Of a DNA stretch of 45,564 bases, positions 1 to 11,147 are shown piece by piece. Position numbers and translations under genes: made by a program. The DNA comes from an uncultured bacterium (GTDB lineage Bacteria; Patescibacteriota; Minisyncoccia; Moranbacterales; UBA2206), in the NCBI GenBank assembly GCA_903937035.1, contig CAIZXS010000021.1, forward strand, positions 1 to 45,564. The letters are read 5' to 3'. The notes beneath the pieces are model-generated. The model saw only the letters and a list, made by a program, of their open reading frames with translations. It was not told where the DNA came from and made no database searches. Position 1 is the first letter of the stretch. Each line of letters starts with the position of its first letter.

Positions 1-3000
1 ATCCATTGGCTCCTGGAGTATATGTCAGGGTGTAGATGTTAATGGCGAAGTTGGCCGTAACAGTAATGTTTCCAGTTACGTTGGAATCAGTTCTGGGGTT
101 TTGGGTTGAAGCATCACTCCAGTTGACGAAGTGATAGTTGGCGTTAGGGACGGCGGTGACGGCTGAACCAGAGGCTCCGTAATTAACTGTTTGGGGAGTT
201 GTGCCAGAGATCGTTCCGTTAGAGTCATGGTTGTAAGTGAGGGTGAAAGTATCAATAGCAAAGTTGGCAGTGACTGTGATGTCTCCGGTTACATTGGTGT
301 CGGTGCGGGGATTGGTTGTGGAACTATCAGACCAATCGACAAAGTGATAGCCCGTGTCAGGAACAGCGTTGACCGGCGATCCATCAGAACCATCAGCCAC
401 AGTTTGTGGTGAAGTGCCTGTGACTCCACCGTGAGCTCCGGCGGTGTAGGTGAGGGTGTGATTTGTGACGATGTTTTCAGCGAAGTTGGCGGTGACGGTG
501 ATATTGTTAGTCACATCAGTATCGGTTCTGGGATTTTCAGAAGATTCATCAGACCAACCAGTGAAGTGATAGCCCGCATCAGGAACGGCAACAACCTCTG
601 AGCCATCACCGTTTTCAATCACAGACTGAGGAGTTGTTCCTGAGATTGATCCATTAGCTCCGGCATTATAGGTTAACGTGTAACTCGTAACGCTTCCAAA
701 AGTCCAAAGCTCTCTCCCATTATCACCATTATCAGCCACGAATATTGGCACATTATCAAGATTAACAATTCTAGCATTAGTATTTAAACCCTCCCCTCCA
801 ACAAAGATATCTTCTACCATCTTGGTTCCAATAGTTGTTCCATCTGACTCCCAAAGTTCTGATCCATGACTTGAGGAGCCATCGGTTGCCTTAAAATACA
901 TAACCCCATCAACATTAGTCAGCTTATTGGGTTCAGTGGCACCCGTTCCAGAATAGATATCTTTAACTAGGACTGTCCCACTTTCAGTGCCATCAGTTTT
1001 CCAAAGTTTTCCCGGGTACTGACCAGCACTAAAATATAAGTTAGTATTGGAAGCAGCATAATTATTTGGATTGGAAAATGCTCCCACTGAAATATCTTTC
1101 ACCAGAACCGTTCCACTCGCGGTGCCATCTGATTTCCAAAGTTCGTTACTATGAACTGCATCATCTGCAGCAAAATACACCTCATTATTATATACAAAGA
1201 GGTTGTACCCAAAAGACCCATTGGATCCATCGTAGATGTCTTTGACCATCACTGTTCCACCTGCCGTACCATCTGATTTCCAAAGTTCACTTCCATAAAC
1301 ACCAGCGCTAGCATTAAAATACAATACATTACCGATACTCACCAACGTTTCCATGCCAGAACCATTCGAACCCGGATAAATATCTTTAACCATTGTCGTG
1401 CCAGCGCTTGTTCCGTCCGAACGCCACAACTCAGGACCATTAACATTGTCATTGGCCTTGAAATATAAAATGCCATTCATGGTGGTGAGTAGATATGGAT
1501 AAACAGAATCACCTCCCACTCCCGGATAGATATCCTTCACCATTACCGTTCCATCCTCAGTGCCATCTGATTTCCAAAGCTCATAGCCATTGCCCTCATT
1601 GGCAGAAAAATAGAAAATGTCATTCACATCGCCCCTAGCGCTCGCCCAATAATACAAGCTGTCTTGCGTACCAACGCGAATATCTTTCACGAGTACCGTA
1701 CCACCTTCTGTGCCATCCGTTTTCCACAATTCTCTTCCGTGTACACCATCATCGGCCGCAAAATATAGCGTATCACCAACAACATAAAAAAGGCTGGGCG
1801 AAGTATAAATTGAATTTCCAGGGTTTATATCTTTAACCATAGAAGTTCCGATGATTGTGCCATCTGTTTTCCAAAGCTCATAGCCATGAATGCCGTCGTT
1901 GGCAGTGAAATATGTCTCGCCATTGAAAATGGTTAGGTTATCTGGATAGGCACTACCTTTTGTTAAATTCGTATCCCGCACCAAAACAGTTCCCCCACTT
2001 GTGCCATCTGTTTTCCAAGGTTCTTCGCCATGATCACCATCACTAGCAGCGAAATACAGCGTTCCACCAGCATCAACCATGCGCGATGCCAATGAACCAT
2101 TAAACCCATTAAAAATATCTTTCATCATCACTGTTCCTCCAGATGTACCATCTGATTTCCAAAGCTCTTTCCCATGAACACCATTAGTAGCCTGGAAATA
2201 AAATTCTCCACCAAACCCTCCCGTAATTCTCGTATCACTATAGAAAACCAGAGTAACACCATCAGAAACACCAGAATTAATATCCTTAACTAAATTTGTG
2301 CCAAGATTCGTTCCATCCGACCGCCAAAGTTCGTTACCATTGTAACCATCGTTGGCGAAAAAATACAGTATACCGCCAACATTAGTCAAGAGACTTGGAT
2401 AGGATGAACCACTAATAACACCAATGTCCTTAACCATCGAAGCGCCACCACCATCAGCCCTCCATAATTCAGCACCCTGAGAATGATAGTGATCATCAAA
2501 AGAATCATAATAATAATTTGTCGCTTGAAAATACAAGACTCCATTCATTGTCTTGAAATAACTCGGTTCCGAACCAGTAGCTCCATCATAGATATCACCA
2601 ACTATTGTCGTACCAGCGCTTGTTCCGTCCGATCTCCACACCTCATCGCCAGTCGCTCCTGTCCTAGCAACAAAATAGAAAACACCGCTAACATTTTCTG
2701 TAATTTTAAAACCATTATTCTTTGCATATCCATAAGTAACAGAATCAAGCCCACTATTGCTTCCAGCGTAAATATCTCTTACCATCTCAGTTCCACCAGA
2801 CGTTCCATCAGATTTCCAAAGCTCATAGCCATCAACACCATTGTCTGCCCCAAAATACAAAATTCCGTTAACGTCAGTTAGACCGAGAACAAATCCTCCC
2901 GTAGAGCTAGGATTTGTGTCCTTCACTATCGCAGTTCCAGCTTCTGTACCATCAGATTTCCAAAGAGTATCGTTACACGCCCAATATAAAGATCCGCCAC

Positions 3001-6000
3001 TAGCCACGGGATCTGAATGATCAGCACAAACATCAACACCTGATTTCACTAATACCGTGCCAGCTACCGTCCCATCGGATTTCCACAACTGATCCTCTGA
3101 AGCAAAAGTAATAACCCCATAAAATGCAACTCCATCAACATCAGTTATGTCAATTCTGTCGCTATTCATAAAGGTACCCAGAAGTACAGTTCCATCATGC
3201 GTTCCGTCAGAGCCCCAAACTTGCATACTATTTCCCGATGTACCCTCCAATGTATCACCACCTTTTTCCGTGAAAAAAACCTTTCCGCCACTTCCTTCCA
3301 TGCTCCAAATTGTTCCGCCAGCATCCGTTGTCTTATTAATATCGATCATGTAAGGCTCCCCAAGTATTTTTGTGAAATTAACTGTAACGGAAATATTGGA
3401 ATTTATATCAGTGTCTGTTCTTGGATTTTGAGTGGATCCATCACTCCAATTAACAAAACGATAGCCTGAGTCTGGAATTGCAGTCACAACCGTTCCATCC
3501 CTTCCGGGATTAACGGATTGAGCTAGATTTCCCGAAAGAGTCCCTCCCGCTTCTCCTGTATAATTTAAACTATAGATAATATTTGAAAAGGTGGCGGTCA
3601 CATTAATATTACCAGAAACATCAATATCGGTTCTGGGATTTTGAGTTGAACCATCACTCCAATCGACAAGATGATAGGTGGGATCAGGAATCGCCTCAAC
3701 TGCTGATCCACTAGCACCATGATTAACAGTTTGTGATGTTATTCCAGAAAGAGAACCATTGGCAGCAGCAGCATAATTTAATGAATAAACATTGATTGCA
3801 AAATTAGCAGTAACCGCGATATGATTTGTCACATTCGTATCGGTTCGACTTGCTGTCAGCACTCCGTCGCTCCAATCAACAAAATGATAACCCGCATTAG
3901 GAACTGCAGTGACAGCAGAAGCATCATCACCGTCATCGACTATTTGAGGCGAAACGCCGGAAATTGTTCCATTTAATCCGGCTGTATAGGTTAAAGTATA
4001 TGGAGCAAAAAGAGCAGTGACCGTAATATTATCCTGGACATTGGTATCTGTTCTTGGATTTTGAGTAGATCCATCACTCCATCTCGTGAAATTATATGTC
4101 GAATCAGGGTTTGCCGTAACCGCGCTACCGTCTGCTTCATAAGCAACCGTCTGGGGAGTTGTGCCGCTGATAGAACCGTGCGGTCCCGGAACATAAGTCA
4201 GTGTTAAGTTTGCCGGAGCAAAATTAGCAGTGACCGAAATATTATTCATTACATCCATATCCGTTCTGGGATTTTGAGTTGAACCATCACTCCAACTAGC
4301 AAAATGATAGTCTACGTCCGGAATCGCTGTGACCGCCGTTCCATTGGAACGGTAAGCGATGGTTTGAGAAGTTGCGCCAGAAAGTGTTCCGTGTGCTCCT
4401 GCGACATAGTTCAATGTGCGAGTATCATTCTGGAATTCTACCGTAACATCTGAAATCGAGGAGGCATTTCTTCCGTCAGATAAGAGAAAAATTTTATATT
4501 GAACATATTGATCATTAGTCTTATCATTCTGAGTATCATCAATTAATTCGTCTCCGATAGGATCAGTGAAATATGTCGTTGAACTGCAAGACCCAACTAC
4601 GCCATCATTCGGCCCACACCAAGGAGTCCAGTTAGCATTGTCAGGAGAAGTACGAAGTTGAAAGTTAATATCAGAACCGGAAAGTAAGGTTTCATTCCAA
4701 TGCAACTTTCCGATAATCGCCAACGGAAGATTCGTGTTATAACTTGAAGATTGGAGGATTTGATTGGTTGGGTAGTATTGGTAATTGAAAGTGATGTCGC
4801 TCAAGGTCGGCGTTGCAGTTGTGTCCGTAGTGGCTAAATTCGCACGATACTGAAAATACTGATTTGTGCCAAGCGCTGAAATACTTGCTCCGGTTGAAAC
4901 ATCAAACTGCCAATCCGTCCAAGTCCCATCAGGCGTTCCAACACTTCCCGCACGAATATCAATCGTCAGGGTTGTATTTGCCGGAGTAGTTTTGGTAAAT
5001 GCAAGTGTGTCGGGAAAAGATTTTTGACCTGAGTCTATAATGGATGAAATGAATGTTCCTGGAGTACCAAATGTTATTGCGCCAAAATTAAAATTTGGTC
5101 CCGCATCCTTTACTTGAGTTGGTGTGAGTCTTTGCGTGATAGTCATATCGCCCAACTGACCATTACCATTGTTCCCCCAACAATAAACTGTATTGCCTGA
5201 TTCGAAAGTGCAAGAATGTGCATTGCCCGTTGTAACATCACTAGCCCCAGCTAGATTGCCAGACCCACCAACTCCCAATACTTGAATTGGAGCTAGCTTT
5301 TGAACAACAGTATTGTCGCCCAATTGACCATTGGCGTTAAGTCCCCAACAATAGGCTGAACCATCAGATATAGCCGCACATGAATAGGCATAGCCAGAAG
5401 CAATCCGACTGACACTCGCTAGGGTGCCGACACCTCCCACACCTTTCACTTGGGTCGGGATAAGTCTTTGTGTCGTACTATTATCGCCCAATCTTCCGTT
5501 TGTGTTCAGTCCCCAACAATAAGCCGCGCCATCTGATTTAACAGCACAAGTATGTGCATCTCCAGCTGAAATTTGATTAACACCAGTTAGACTGCCCAAT
5601 ACCTGAACAGGAGCTGGCCTTTGTGTGGTAGAATTATCTCCCAATCGCCCGTTTAAATTATATCCCCAGCAATAAGCAGTACCATCAATTTTTGCGGCGC
5701 AAGTATGCGCCATTCCTGCGGAAACTCGACTGACGCTTGTTAGATTTCCCGCACCACCCACGCCTAAAACTTGAATAGGTGCGTTTCTTTGTGTCGTAGT
5801 ATTATCTCCCAATTGACCAGTGCCATTACTTCCCCAACAAAAAATCGTATTATCCGTTTTAACAGCGCAAGTATGAAAACTTCCGGCTTCGATACTACCA
5901 ACGCCTGTTAAAAAGCCGCTCCCACCAACTCCCTTCACCTGAACTGGCGTATATCTGATTGAAGTTGTATTGTCTCCAATCTGACCACTAGTATTACTTC

Positions 6001-9000
6001 CCCAACAAAAAACTGTGCCGTCCGTTTTCAATGCGCAAGAATGAGTATCCCCCGTCGCCACCTGACTAACGCTAGTTAAATACCCAGTTCCACCAACACC
6101 CACAACTTGAACTGGAGCAGATGAGCCGGAAGATGAATTATTTCCCAGCTTGCCACCACTACCATCTCCCCAGCAATAGGCCGAGCCATCTGATTTGGCA
6201 ACACAACTATGGTATGATCCTGCCGAAACCTGGCTCGCACTTGCGATATCTCCCACTGTTCGCACATATACTGGAGTAGATCTAGTAGTAACTGATGTGT
6301 CCCCTAACTGACCATTGCTATTATACCCCCAGCAATAGGCCAAACCATCAGATTTAAGCGCACAAGTGTGAAAAGTTCCCCCTGCAATTTGCCTGATGTC
6401 AGCCAAATTACCAACACCCCCGACGCCCAAAACTTGAACTGGCGTGGTTTTTGTTACGTTAGTACCATCCCCCAATTGATAATAGTTGTTTCTTCCCCAA
6501 CAAAAAGTGGAACCATCTGATTTAACAGCGCAAGTATGATATGCCCCCAAAGCTAACTTACTAACACCCGTTAAGAATCCAGTTCCCCCCACACCTCTCA
6601 CCTGAACCGGAGTCAATCGCCCCCAAGGACTCGATCCAACAATCGTGCCATCTCCCAACTGACCATAGTCATTTCCACCCCAGCAAAAAACCGATTCATC
6701 AGATTTAGTAACGCAGGAACTATTACCATTCGATTCTAATTGAGTAGCATCTGTTAAATATCCAACCCCACTAACTCCCTTGGTTTGCACTGGGGTTAAT
6801 GATTGAGTAGTAGAATTATTTCCTAATTGACCATTACCATTGCCTCCCCAGCAAAAAACCGTACTATCGGATTTAAGCGCGCAAACATGCTGATTTCCCG
6901 CTGCGACTCGACTCACGTCAGTCAAATTGCCTGTTCCGCCAACACCCAACACTTGCGTTGGTGTGAGCTTTCGCGCGACGGTATTATCACCCAATTGGCC
7001 GGTGCTATTATAGCCCCAGCAATAAACTGAACCATCGGATTTAAGGGCGCAAGTATGAGAACTTCTTGCAACAATCTGGCTGACTCCAGCCAAGGTATCA
7101 ACCCCACCAACTCCCAACACTTGAACAGGAACAATTTTTTGCACAAGAGAATTATCCCCCAATTGACCATTACCATTGTTCCCCCAACAATAAACTGAAC
7201 CATCGGATTTAAGGGCGCACGTATGAGTATACCCTGCCGCAATTTGAACTATACTGGTTAAGTATCCCGAGCCACCCACGCCAACTACTTGCACAGGGAC
7301 ATATCTATCCCCAGTAGTATTATCACCCAAATAACCACTAGTATTACTTCCCCAACAAAAAACTGTGCCATCCGGTTTGAGCGCGCAAGTATGCGTGTCT
7401 CCTTCAACCACCTGATTAACCGTACCCAAAAGACTCACAGCGGAATCACTACTGGAAAGCTGCGTATTAGAATTAGTTCCCGCATTAAAATCCGCATTGG
7501 TGGTTTGACTTTCTGAGCCACTTTTTGATTGAAGCAACAGCTCTGTTGTCGCTGCAATATCGCCATCTTTGCTTGAATATTCAGTCCAATTTTGGGCATT
7601 GCCCGCATGACTCGCCACATCACTTGATGCCCCTCCGATCCAACTAGTCTGCGTCCACGCTTCATGTAAATCATCGATACCAATTGCAAAATTAGCCGTA
7701 ACATCAACGTCGCCAGTTATATTTATATCCGTCCTACTAGCTGAAGTTGCCCCATCACTCCAATTAAAGAAATGATAACCGGTATCAGGCACTGCGACTA
7801 CCGTCGAACCATTTGACCCATAGTTAACGGTTTGTGGCGAAGTGCCAGTAACAGTTCCGTTGGGACCGGTGGTGTATGTCAAAGTATGCGAATCAACCGC
7901 AAAATTAGCGCTAACAGAAAGATTGCCTGTCACATTTGTGTCTGTTCTAGGATTTTGCGTGGAGCTATCGCTCCAATCAACAAAATGATGTCCGACATCA
8001 GCGATAGCAGTCACCTCAACGCCATCCAACCCACGATCGACTGTTTGCGGTGAAGTGCCAGAAATTATTCCATTAGCGCCTGCGGTATAAGTCAATGTGT
8101 AGGCGTCAATTGCAAAATTTGCGGTGAATGTATTATTAGCTTGAACATTAGTATCAGTTCTAGGATTTTGCGTGGAACTATCATTCCAATTAACAAAATG
8201 ATAATAGGTATCAGGAACGGCTGTCACTGCAGTGCCCGCATTGCCCTCATCAACTGTTTGATACGCCGCACCAGAAATCGTGCCATTAGCACCAGCAAGA
8301 TAAGTTAATGTGTATGGAGCAAAAATAGCTGTGACCGTAACATCATTTTGAACATTCGTATCTGTTCTTGGATTTTGTGTTGAATCATCGCTCCATTTTA
8401 CAAAATGATAACTTGCATTTGGAACAGCCGTTACTGCAGCACCATCCTGACCAGGAGCAAGAGTCTGATAAGCTGTACCAGAAATCGTACCGTTGGGAGC
8501 AGGAATATAGGCAAGAAAATGACTCGCTTCAACAAACTTAAATTCAGCTGCGGCAAACCCACTCATGTATTGTCCAGAAGCTAATATCCGGTAAAAACGA
8601 TATCCGGTTGTATTTGCCCAGCCATGAAAATCATCTTCCCATGTCCCAGATGTCCAGTTATACGTTCCAAGGCCACTGTATAGTGTGCTCCAAGCAACTG
8701 CATCCTCCGGGTCAGCCACACTTACGCCAACATCGTTCGATCCTTGAATTTCAAAATTACCAATAATGCCATATTCAGCATATGCACGTGAATTACAATA
8801 TTTAAATTTATTAAAAATTTTTGCGTTTCCCGAGCCAAGGTCAATCATGATGTTATGAGGTTCATCAACGCCTATATATTCTTCGGTACCAGGCCCCTCA
8901 CTGCGCACATCTGGAATTTGGTCAAATAACTTCCATACCGGCCCACCCGAAGATGGTGCGCCAGTATATGTCAAAGTATACGGACTAGTATCGCTAGTTG

Positions 9001-10783
9001 CAGGAAGTGTCCCATAATTTTCAACTGCACCAATTGCAAAATTTGCGGTGACAGAAATTTCACTAGTCACATTCGTATCTGTTCTTGGATTTTGAGTTGA
9101 GGCATCACTCCAATCCACAAAATGATAGCCCGCATTAGGAACAGCCGCAACAGCAGAACCATTACCGTTAGGAACGACTGATTGAAAATAGTTGCCAGCT
9201 ATCATTCCATTGGGACCTGCAGCGTATGTCAAGGCGTAAACATCAGAAAAATTAGCCGTCACACTGATATTGCTTGTCACATTCGTGTCTGTTCTGGGAT
9301 TTTGAGTGGAACCGTCGCTCCAGCTTACGAAATGGTACCCACTATCAGGATTTGCGGTGACAGCTGTCCCGCTATTGCCATCAACAATAGTCTGCGGAGA
9401 TGTCCCAGAGATAGACCCATTAGGTCCGGCTGCGTATGTCAAAGTTCGAAACACGACAGTAGTATCCAGTAACATTAACTCAGACCCATTCACACCATTA
9501 TCCCCTGAAAAAAACAAGTACTGATCTTTTTTCAAAAAACCCTGAACTTCAGTATTAGCATCATCAGCTTGACTAGTTACTATTCCATCAGTTTTCCAAA
9601 GGTGTCGGTCCCACCAAAAACCGGTATCAAAATATGAAAAATATAGAACATTATTCATATCAATTATTTCATCACAACCCGCGGTGCTTGTGCCACCCAT
9701 CACAAGCGTCGCTCCTCCGCCATCGATTTTCCAAAGACCATTATTATTAACACTAGGATTGAAGATAGTCGCGTACAAAGCGCCATTCGAAATAACCTTA
9801 TTGCCAAGATACGAATCGCCCACTCCCGAGTTGACATCTTCCAATAAAACTGTCCCGCTCTCGGTTCCGTCAGATTTCCAAAGCTCTCCCCCGTGAACAC
9901 TGTCAAAGGCGGTAAAATAAAGATTGCCACCAAACTCTGTAAAATCATATGGGTCACCACCAACGCTGCCTGGCTCTATATCCTTAACCATTGCAGTTCC
10001 ACCCACCGTACCATCAGTTTTCCAAAGTTCAGCTCCAGAAACACCATCGTCAGCATTGAAAAATAAAAAACCATTGAGAATCACAAAACTATACGGATCC
10101 AAGCTAGCATCTCCAAATAAAACAGTGCCACCTTCCGTTCCATCTGTTTTCCAAATTTTCCCCACACCCAAACCGTCATAAGCATCAAAGAAGATTTCAT
10201 CGTTATATTTAATAAAATCACCTGGCCAACTGTTTCCACTCCCTGACACAATATCTTTCACCATCACCGTGCCGCTTTCGCTGCCATCTGACTTCCAAAG
10301 CTCCTTTCCATTAGAACCATCATTTGCAGCAAAGTAAAAAACGCCATCAATATTACTAACATCGTAAATATCAGAGTCACCAATGCCCGAATTAATATCC
10401 TTCACTATTACCGTTCCCGCTGCACTGCCATCCGACTTCCAAAGTTCACTTCCATGAGCCCCATCATCATTAACAGTAAAATAAATCAGACTGCCAACCG
10501 CAAACTTCAGGTGCGGGACGGAACCATCACCTCCCGGGTTGATATCCTTCACTATTACCGTTCCCGCTGCACTGCCATCCGACTTCCAAAGCTCTTGTCC
10601 ATTAATACCGTCATTGGCTGTAAAGTACACCAAATCTCCGACACGAAGAGAATCGGATATTTGACTGCCACTTGCCCCCAAATAGATATCCTTAACAAGC
10701 ACCGGGCTAGCCGCACGAGCATTCCCTGGGCCCAGAAATATGAAACTAAAAATCAAACTAAAAAAAAGAATCCTGTGTTTCAT
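1..10783 (-). CDS. Giant secreted repeat protein (ELWxxDGT / InlB B-repeat / RCC1 / discoidin-like), 3' end outside window
   Basis: One frame stays open from an ATG at 10783 to the left edge, giving at least 3,594 residues; the C-terminus is not seen. Residues 1-24 form a signal peptide (MKHR start, hydrophobic core, cleavage after ARA). Domain order by translation: about 8 ELWKSDGT-type repeats (residues ~25-435), 2 InlB-type B repeats with the YHFVDWSDGSTQNPRTDT signature (~438-598), a discoidin (F5/8 C)-like domain (~600-750), 4 B repeats (~752-1032), a linker, 14 RCC1-like repeats with CWGxNxxGQLGD (~1115-1890), two beta-rich linker domains (~1890-2115), 5 B repeats (~2115-2475), about 17 ELWxxDGT repeats (~2475-3365), then 3 complete B repeats and part of a fourth. 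A surface or secreted adhesin-like role is inferred from architecture. No clear Shine-Dalgarno precedes the ATG. Other-frame ORFs here are shadows. Confidence 0.93.
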   Translation of the reverse strand, partial: MKHRILFFSLIFSFIFLGPGNARAASPVLVKDIYLGASGSQISDSLRVGDLVYFTANDGINGQELWKSDGSAAGTVIVKDINPGGDGSVPHLKFAVGSLIYFTVNDDGAHGSELWKSDGSAAGTVIVKDINSGIGDSDIYDVSNIDGVFYFAANDGSNGKELWKSDGSESGTVMVKDIVSGSGNSWPGDFIKYNDEIFFDAYDGLGVGKIWKTDGTEGGTVLFGDASLDPYSFVILNGFLFFNADDGVSGAELWKTDGTVGGTAMVKDIEPGSVGGDPYDFTEFGGNLYFTAFDSVHGGELWKSDGTESGTVLLEDVNSGVGDSYLGNKVISNGALYATIFNPSVNNNGLWKIDGGGATLVMGGTSTAGCDEIIDMNNVLYFSYFDTGFWWDRHLWKTDGIVTSQADDANTEVQGFLKKDQYLFFSGDNGVNGSELMLLDTTVVFRTLTYAAGPNGSISGTSPQTIVDGNSGTAVTANPDSGYHFVSWSDGSTQNPRTDTNVTSNISVTANFSDVYALTYAAGPNGMIAGNYFQSVVPNGNGSAVAAVPNAGYHFVDWSDASTQNPRTDTNVTSEISVTANFAIGAVENYGTLPATSDTSPYTLTYTGAPSSGGPVWKLFDQIPDVRSEGPGTEEYIGVDEPHNIMIDLGSGNAKIFNKFKYCNSRAYAEYGIIGNFEIQGSNDVGVSVADPEDAVAWSTLYSGLGTYNWTSGTWEDDFHGWANTTGYRFYRILASGQYMSGFAAAEFKFVEASHFLAYIPAPNGTISGTAYQTLAPGQDGAAVTAVPNASYHFVKWSDDSTQNPRTDTNVQNDVTVTAIFAPYTLTYLAGANGTISGAAYQTVDEGNAGTAVTAVPDTYYHFVNWNDSSTQNPRTDTNVQANNTFTANFAIDAYTLTYTAGANGIISGTSPQTVDRGLDGVEVTAIADVGHHFVDWSDSSTQNPRTDTNVTGNLSVSANFAVDSHTLTYTTGPNGTVTGTSPQTVNYGSNGSTVVAVPDTGYHFFNWSDGATSASRTDINITGDVDVTANFAIGIDDLHEAWTQTSWIGGASSDVASHAGNAQNWTEYSSKDGDIAATTELLLQSKSGSESQTTNADFNAGTNSNTQLSSSDSAVSLLGTVNQVVEGDTHTCALKPDGTVFCWGSNTSGYLGDNTTGDRYVPVQVVGVGGSGYLTSIVQIAAGYTHTCALKSDGSVYCWGNNGNGQLGDNSLVQKIVPVQVLGVGGVDTLAGVSQIVARSSHTCALKSDGSVYCWGYNSTGQLGDNTVARKLTPTQVLGVGGTGNLTDVSRVAAGNQHVCALKSDSTVFCWGGNGNGQLGNNSTTQSLTPVQTKGVSGVGYLTDATQLESNGNSSCVTKSDESVFCWGGNDYGQLGDGTIVGSSPWGRLTPVQVRGVGGTGFLTGVSKLALGAYHTCAVKSDGSTFCWGRNNYYQLGDGTNVTKTTPVQVLGVGGVGNLADIRQIAGGTFHTCALKSDGLAYCWGYNSNGQLGDTSVTTRSTPVYVRTVGDIASASQVSAGSYHSCVAKSDGSAYCWGDGSGGKLGNNSSSGSSAPVQVVGVGGTGYLTSVSQVATGDTHSCALKTDGTVFCWGSNTSGQIGDNTTSIRYTPVQVKGVGGSGFLTGVGSIEAGSFHTCAVKTDNTIFCWGSNGTGQLGDNTTTQRNAPIQVLGVGGAGNLTSVSRVSAGMAHTCAAKIDGTAYCWGYNLNGRLGDNSTTQRPAPVQVLGSLTGVNQISAGDAHTCAVKSDGAAYCWGLNTNGRLGDNSTTQRLIPTQVKGVGGVGTLASVSRIASGYAYSCAAISDGSAYCWGLNANGQLGDNTVVQKLAPIQVLGVGGSGNLAGASDVTTGNAHSCTFESGNTVYCWGNNGNGQLGDMTITQRLTPTQVKDAGPNFNFGAITFGTPGTFISSIIDSGQKSFPDTLAFTKTTPANTTLTIDIRAGSVGTPDGTWTDWQFDVSTGASISALGTNQYFQYRANLATTDTTATPTLSDITFNYQYYPTNQILQSSSYNTNLPLAIIGKLHWNETLLSGSDINFQLRTSPDNANWTPWCGPNDGVVGSCSSTTYFTDPIGDELIDDTQNDKTNDQYVQYKIFLLSDGRNASSISDVTVEFQNDTRTLNYVAGAHGTLSGATSQTIAYRSNGTAVTAIPDVDYHFASWSDGSTQNPRTDMDVMNNISVTANFAPANLTLTYVPGPHGSISGTTPQTVAYEADGSAVTANPDSTYNFTRWSDGSTQNPRTDTNVQDNITVTALFAPYTLTYTAGLNGTISGVSPQIVDDGDDASAVTAVPNAGYHFVDWSDGVLTASRTDTNVTNHIAVTANFAINVYSLNYAAAANGSLSGITSQTVNHGASGSAVEAIPDPTYHLVDWSDGSTQNPRTDIDVSGNINVTATFSNIIYSLNYTGEAGGTLSGNLAQSVNPGRDGTVVTAIPDSGYRFVNWSDGSTQNPRTDTDINSNISVTVNFTKILGEPYMIDINKTTDAGGTIWSMEGSGGKVFFTEKGGDTLEGTSGNSMQVWGSDGTHDGTVLLGTFMNSDRIDITDVDGVAFYGVITFASEDQLWKSDGTVAGTVLVKSGVDVCADHSDPVASGGSLYWACNDTLWKSDGTEAGTAIVKDTNPSSTGGFVLGLTDVNGILYFGADNGVDGYELWKSDGTSGGTEMVRDIYAGSNSGLDSVTYGYAKNNGFKITENVSGVFYFVARTGATGDEVWRSDGTSAGTTIVGDIYDGATGSEPSYFKTMNGVLYFQATNYYYDSFDDHYHSQGAELWRADGGGASMVKDIGVISGSSYPSLLTNVGGILYFFANDGYNGNELWRSDGTNLGTNLVKDINSGVSDGVTLVFYSDTRITGGFGGEFYFQATNGVHGKELWKSDGTSGGTVMMKDIFNGFNGSLASRMVDAGGTLYFAASDGDHGEEPWKTDGTSGGTVLVRDTNLTKGSAYPDNLTIFNGETYFTANDGIHGYELWKTDGTIIGTSMVKDINPGNSIYTSPSLFYVVGDTLYFAADDGVHGRELWKTDGTEGGTVLVKDIRVGTQDSLYYWASARGDVNDIFYFSANEGNGYELWKSDGTEDGTVMVKDIYPGVGGDSVYPYLLTTMNGILYFKANDNVNGPELWRSDGTSAGTTMVKDIYPGSNGSGMETLVSIGNVLYFNASAGVYGSELWKSDGTAGGTVMVKDIYDGSNGSFGYNLFVYNNEVYFAADDAVHSNELWKSDGTASGTVLVKDISVGAFSNPNNYAASNTNLYFSAGQYPGKLWKTDGTESGTVLVKDIYSGTGATEPNKLTNVDGVMYFKATDGSSSHGSELWESDGTTIGTKMVEDIFVGGEGLNTNARIVNLDNVPIFVADNGDNGRELWTFGSVTSYTLTYNAGANGSISGTTPQSVIENGDGSEVVAVPDAGYHFTGWSDESSENPRTDTDVTNNITVTANFAENIVTNHTLTYTAGAHGGVTGTSPQTVADGSDGSPVNAVPDTGYHFVDWSDSSTTNPRTDTNVTGDITVTANFAIDTFTLTYNHDSNGTISGTTPQTVNYGASGSAVTAVPNANYHFVNWSDASTQNPRTDSNVTGNITVTANFAINIYTLTYTPGANG

Positions 10784-10841
10784 TTAATTAAAAGATTTTG
10801 TCTGGCCGTTTATTTGATTATTTTTTTCAAAACCAATCATC

Positions 10842-10873
10842 TCACGTTCGCCATATTCATAATATGGACGTGA
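10842..10873 (-). other. Stem-loop in the leader of the giant gene
   Basis: TCACGT and CCATATT (separated by a 3-base bulge) pair with AATATGG and ACGTGA across a 3-base loop, giving 13 base pairs. It lies about 60 bases upstream of the giant gene's ATG. No T-run follows on the minus strand, so it is not a terminator. It may affect mRNA stability or translation. Confidence 0.5.
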
Positions 10874-11020
10874 AATTATTCAGAACTGCCACTAAAATTT
10901 CACCCCCCAGCACTTCCTAGATTAAAGTTAATTAACCTCACCCTTAATATAAATATCCTCAGATTTTGATTTCAATTCTTCTTTTCTCAATTCCTATTTT
11001 TATTTATTTTATTATACCAC

Positions 11021-11026
11021 AATCAT
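11021..11026 (-). promoter_or_regulatory. Probable extended -10 promoter of the giant gene
   Basis: On the minus strand the sequence reads TGGTATAAT, an extended -10 element, with no convincing -35 at 17 bases. Transcription would start near 11014, giving a leader of about 230 bases. It lies downstream of the terminator of the preceding MFS gene, which supports independent transcription. Confidence 0.55.
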
Positions 11027-11147
11027 TAAAATAAAAACACAACACGACTGAACAATGAAATACTATGCCGCCATTAAATTTAATCTTCCGTCTTCATATG
11101 GCTCTAACGTGAACTGAAATGTAGATATCGCCTATTTTTTGAAAATG

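Noticed and set aside
690-3360. Regular spaced DNA repeats resembling a CRISPR or satellite array
   Set aside because: The periodicity follows degenerate ELWxxDGT protein repeats of varying length, not identical direct repeats with unique spacers.
191-9963. Several open frames of 60-140 codons on both strands within the first 10.8 kb
   Set aside because: They are shadows of the single long minus-strand frame, which reads clean repeat domains throughout; the short frames have no ribosome-binding sites or recognisable domains.
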